This document shows, one piece after another, positions 6,721 through 9,434 of a stretch of 9,434 nt of DNA (positions are counted from its first letter, which is position 1; the number at the start of each line of letters is the position of its first letter). The notes under the pieces are model-generated. The model made no database searches. It was not told the DNA's origin and saw nothing but the letters and a program-made list of their open reading frames with translations. Location: assembly GCA_964434955.1 (NCBI GenBank), contig CAYSXI010000202.1, positions 1 to 9,434 on the forward strand. The letters run 5' to 3'. The translations under genes were made by a program, and so were the position numbers. Source of the DNA: JANQLU01 sp964434955. GTDB taxonomy: Bacteria; Planctomycetota; Planctomycetia; Pirellulales; Pirellulaceae.

Positions 6721-9375
6721 CTAGGCAGCCGCCAATTGAGCAACATTGACCAAAAACTGTTCCCCGTCGAAATCGATTTGAACGACGGAGTCCTCAACGA
6801 CTTCGCCTTTCAATAGCTCGGTGGCGAGCGGGTTTTCAATTTTCTGTTGAATCATCCGCTTGAGAGGACGAGCCCCGTAGACCGGATCATATCCGACCTC
6901 GGCAATCGCGTCTTTCGCGGCGTCTGAAACGGCAAGCTTCAAGCCCTGCGTCTCAACCCGTTGTGCCAGGTTTGCGATTTGCAAATCGACAATCGAACGA
7001 ATCTGGTTCTGGTCCAAAGGTTTGAAGACGATTTTTTCGTCGATACGATTCAGCAATTCGGGTGCAAAACGATTCCGCAAACTCTGTTCGACGGCGTCAG
7101 CAATCTCGTGATCGCTTCCACCCTCCCGTGTAATTTTCTGAATCAGCTGACTACCGATATTGCTTGTCATCACAATAATCGTGTTGGTGAAGTCAACGGT
7201 ATGCCCATGGTTATCCGTAAGCCGCCCGTCATCAAGAATTTGCAGCAGGATGTTGTAAACATCATCATGTGCTTTCTCAATTTCATCGAGAAGGACAACG
7301 CTGTAGGGTCGACGACGTACGGCTTCGGTCAGCTTTCCGCCCTGTTCATACCCGACGTAACCCGGAGGGGCACCAATCAGCCGACTGACACTGTGACGTT
7401 CCATGAACTCACTCATGTCCAAACGAATCATGGCATCTTCGTCGTCAAACATGATCTCGGCGAGCGCTTTGCAAAGCTCTGTTTTTCCGACACCCGTGGG
7501 GCCCATGAAGATGAACGAACCGATCGGACGATTCGGATCCTGGAGTCCACTGCGACTGCGGCGGACCGCATTCGAGACGGCAATCACCGCTTCGTTTTGG
7601 CCGATCACCCGTCGATGCAGCCGCTCTTCCATGACCAGCAACTTGGCTTTTTCGGTCTCCAGCATTCGGCTGACAGGAATACCCGTCCACGCGGCGACGA
7701 CCTCGCCAATTTCCTCCTCGGTTACTTGTTCACTCAAAAGCCGTTTTTGCTCCGAGTTGGACGGGACGGCTTTTTCTTCCCGTTCCTGCTCGGAATCGAT
7801 TTGCTTTTGAAGTTGCTTGCGCTGCATGTCCAGCTCATAGAGCTTGCTGAAGTCAGCTTCACTTGGGGCTCGACCGGAAGCCTGATTTGACTTGATGTCC
7901 GATTCCAGCGTTTCAAACTGATGTTCGACTTCCGCCAATTGCTGGCGAACGTTTTGCACATCGGTCATTCCAAGCTTTTCCGCTTCCCATTGCTCGCGCA
8001 AACTTGCAAGTTCTCGTTTCTTTTCTTCCATCTCCTGCTGGACTTGTTCAAGGCGTTTCTTGACCGACTCATCGGTTTCGCCTTCGAGTTGCCGCGCGGC
8101 AAGTTCCAACTGGGTCAAGCGGCGTTGGACGGTGTCAATTTCCTGAGGCACGCTATCCAGCTCCATCGCCAACTTGCTCGCCGCTTCGTCCACCAGATCA
8201 ATTGCCTTGTCGGGCAAAAACCGATCCGCGATGTACCGATTCGAAAGTTGAGCTGCGGCAACCAAAGCGGAATCATTGATTTTCACACCGTGGTGTGTCT
8301 CGTAACGCTGCTTGAGCCCGCGAAGAATCGAAATCGTGTCCTCAACCGAGGGTTCATCAACGTAGACCGGTTGAAAGCGACGTTCCAGCGCTGCATCTTT
8401 CTCGATGTACTGGCGATACTCGTCGAGCGTCGTAGCTCCAATGCAGTGCAACTCACCACGGGCAAGCGCTGGCTTAAGCAGGTTTGCTGCGTCATTGGCG
8501 CCTTCGGCTGCTCCCGCTCCAACCACGGTATGCAATTCATCAATGAACAATATGACCTGTCCTTCCGACTCCGTGACTTCGCGCAGCACCGCTTTGAGGC
8601 GATCTTCAAATTCACCCCGAAATTTGGCGCCAGCGATAAGTGCGCCCATATCCAAAGCGACAACGCTTTTGTCCCGAAGACTATTGGGTACATCGCGATG
8701 AATGATGCGCAACGCGAGCCCTTCGGCTATCGCCGTTTTGCCCACGCCAGGCTGGCCAATCAGCACCGGATTGTTCTTGGTACGTCGCGACAAGACTTGA
8801 ATCACGCGGCGAATTTCTTCGTCACGTCCGATCACCGGATCAAGCTTCCCTTGTTTGGCCAATGCCACCAGGTCAATGCCGTATTTCTCCAGGGCTTGAT
8901 ACTTATCTTCCGGGTTCTGATCCGTCACACGCGCCGAACCACGCACCTTTTTCAATGATTCCTGGATGTCATTGACCGACACACCATTGAGTTCTAGCAA
9001 TCGCTGAGCAGAATTCTTCTCACTCGCAATGGCGAGCAGGAGATGTTCCGTCGAAACGAATTCATCGTTCATATTTGTCGCAAGCTGTTCGGAGCTTTGC
9101 AGAACCTTCTGGAGATCCTGCCCCACTCCGGCCGGGTTACCGCCGGACGCCGAGGGCAGGCGCTCCAACTCGGATTGAATCATTGACGCGAGTTGCGGAA
9201 TATCGACTGCCATCTTTTCCAGTAAAGGACGGACAATCCCGTCTGTCTCACTTACCAGCCCTTGCAGCAAATGCAGGGGCACGATTTCCGGGTTCCCGGC
9301 AGATGTAGCAACTTGCTGTGCCTGAGCGATTGCGTTTTGTGATTTTTCTGTAAGTTTATTGAAATTGAAGGTCAA
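6721..9375 (-). CDS. clpB: ClpB, AAA+ protein disaggregase (Hsp100)
   Basis: A full-length, 884-residue ClpB, a hexameric ATP-driven cytoplasmic disaggregase that works with DnaK/DnaJ/GrpE to pull proteins out of aggregates. Domains in order are: Clp N-domain (about 1-145, two repeats); AAA-1 with Walker A GQPGVGKT (207-214), pore loop KFRGEFE (251-257), Walker B VILFIDE (274-280) and ERRF (331-334); the M-domain coiled coil (about 408-535) that distinguishes ClpB from ClpA; and AAA-2 with Walker A GPTGVGKT (625-632), pore loop GYVGYE (672-677), Walker B VVLLDE (693-698), sensor-1 region TSN (737-739) and sensor-2 GAR (834-836). All key ATPase residues are present. No IGF/LGF ClpP-binding loop was seen, as expected for ClpB. 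Pore loop 1 has Phe (F252) where E. coli has Tyr. The start is TTG: an in-frame TGA lies six bases upstream, no earlier start is possible, and the N-terminus FNFNKLTEKSQ aligns with the family. Heat-shock control is usual for the family, but no CIRCE element is visible in the 59 upstream bases. Confidence 0.98.
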   Translation of the reverse strand: MTFNFNKLTEKSQNAIAQAQQVATSAGNPEIVPLHLLQGLVSETDGIVRPLLEKMAVDIPQLASMIQSELERLPSASGGNPAGVGQDLQKVLQSSEQLATNMNDEFVSTEHLLLAIASEKNSAQRLLELNGVSVNDIQESLKKVRGSARVTDQNPEDKYQALEKYGIDLVALAKQGKLDPVIGRDEEIRRVIQVLSRRTKNNPVLIGQPGVGKTAIAEGLALRIIHRDVPNSLRDKSVVALDMGALIAGAKFRGEFEDRLKAVLREVTESEGQVILFIDELHTVVGAGAAEGANDAANLLKPALARGELHCIGATTLDEYRQYIEKDAALERRFQPVYVDEPSVEDTISILRGLKQRYETHHGVKINDSALVAAAQLSNRYIADRFLPDKAIDLVDEAASKLAMELDSVPQEIDTVQRRLTQLELAARQLEGETDESVKKRLEQVQQEMEEKKRELASLREQWEAEKLGMTDVQNVRQQLAEVEHQFETLESDIKSNQASGRAPSEADFSKLYELDMQRKQLQKQIDSEQEREEKAVPSNSEQKRLLSEQVTEEEIGEVVAAWTGIPVSRMLETEKAKLLVMEERLHRRVIGQNEAVIAVSNAVRRSRSGLQDPNRPIGSFIFMGPTGVGKTELCKALAEIMFDDEDAMIRLDMSEFMERHSVSRLIGAPPGYVGYEQGGKLTEAVRRRPYSVVLLDEIEKAHDDVYNILLQILDDGRLTDNHGHTVDFTNTIIVMTSNIGSQLIQKITREGGSDHEIADAVEQSLRNRFAPELLNRIDEKIVFKPLDQNQIRSIVDLQIANLAQRVETQGLKLAVSDAAKDAIAEVGYDPVYGARPLKRMIQQKIENPLATELLKGEVVEDSVVQIDFDGEQFLVNVAQLAAA

Positions 9376-9378
9376 GAT

Positions 9379-9387
9379 TCACCTCCT
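9379..9387 (-). promoter_or_regulatory. Near-ideal Shine-Dalgarno sequence for the TTG start of clpB
   Basis: AGGAGGTGA on the minus strand should pair over nine bases with the usual 3' end of 16S rRNA. The AGGAGG core is six bases from the TTG. It fixes the start codon and probably offsets the weak TTG. The other genes here have much poorer sites or none. Confidence 0.9.
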
Positions 9388-9405
9388 CCTTTTCGTTCTT
9401 GCCAT
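9379..9405 (-). other. Nine-codon reading frame in the clpB leader, ending inside its Shine-Dalgarno sequence
   Basis: On the minus strand, ATG at 9405 opens a frame reading MARTKRRR and ending at TGA 9381-9379. That stop is part of the clpB Shine-Dalgarno sequence and is one codon before the TTG, in the same frame. Three consecutive AGG codons come from the purine tract. No Shine-Dalgarno sequence precedes this ATG, so translation is unproven and the frame may be chance. Confidence 0.3.
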
Positions 9406-9418
9406 TTAGCCAGCCAGC

Positions 9419-9424
9419 TATATA
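9419..9424 (-). promoter_or_regulatory. Candidate -10 region of clpB
   Basis: An AT-rich island reading TTTTATATAG on the minus strand includes TATATA, four of six matches to TATAAT. It lies about 43 bases before the TTG, a fitting distance for a short leader. The -35 position would be at or beyond the window edge, so the promoter class (housekeeping or heat-shock) cannot be judged. Confidence 0.25.
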
Positions 9425-9434
9425 AAACAGGTAG

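Noticed and set aside
7921..8958. Long plus-strand open frame (345 codons) antisense to clpB, with another at 6961-7890
   Set aside because: Both lie wholly inside the highly conserved clpB coding sequence, have no ribosome binding site or recognisable domain, and give cysteine- and phenylalanine-rich shadow-like proteins.

Overview
The window holds five protein genes: three on the plus strand in the left half and two on the minus strand in the right half. No RNA gene, CRISPR array, insertion sequence or phage gene was seen. Base composition looks moderate. The mix suggests a free-living planctomycete, perhaps from the Pirellulaceae: a very large unrecognised exported-type protein, loosely packed single genes, weak or absent Shine-Dalgarno sequences on several genes, and secreted hydrolases with extra beta domains. 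This placement is an inference from gene style, not from a marker gene.

Layout, left to right. The left edge cuts into a large uncharacterised protein gene (to 2524, plus). It is probably exported, because the residues at the edge look like the end of a signal peptide. After a 196-base gap comes a TerC-family membrane protein (2721-3572, plus), a probable metal-ion (manganese-type) exporter, whose ATG directly follows a perfect 14-base tandem duplication. After 133 bases comes a secreted alpha/beta hydrolase (3706-5475, plus) with a duplicated beta domain ahead of the catalytic domain. It converges, 21 bases apart, on a small membrane-anchored coiled-coil protein of unknown role (5497-6483, minus). 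Upstream of that gene lies a clear intrinsic terminator belonging to the last gene, the disaggregase clpB (6721-9375, minus). clpB starts at TTG behind a near-ideal Shine-Dalgarno sequence.

The genes do not form an obvious pathway. The two minus-strand genes are separated by a terminator, and the three plus-strand genes have gaps of 133-196 bases, so each is probably its own transcription unit. ClpB handles cytoplasmic protein aggregates, TerC handles metal ions at the membrane, and the hydrolase and large protein probably act outside the cytoplasm.

I see no convincing new multi-gene system. The points most worth a second look are local: the tandem duplication at the terC start, the nine-codon reading frame whose stop lies inside the clpB Shine-Dalgarno sequence, the long loop inserted in TerC, the paired CX4C motifs in the large protein, and the unrecognised membrane-anchored protein beside clpB.
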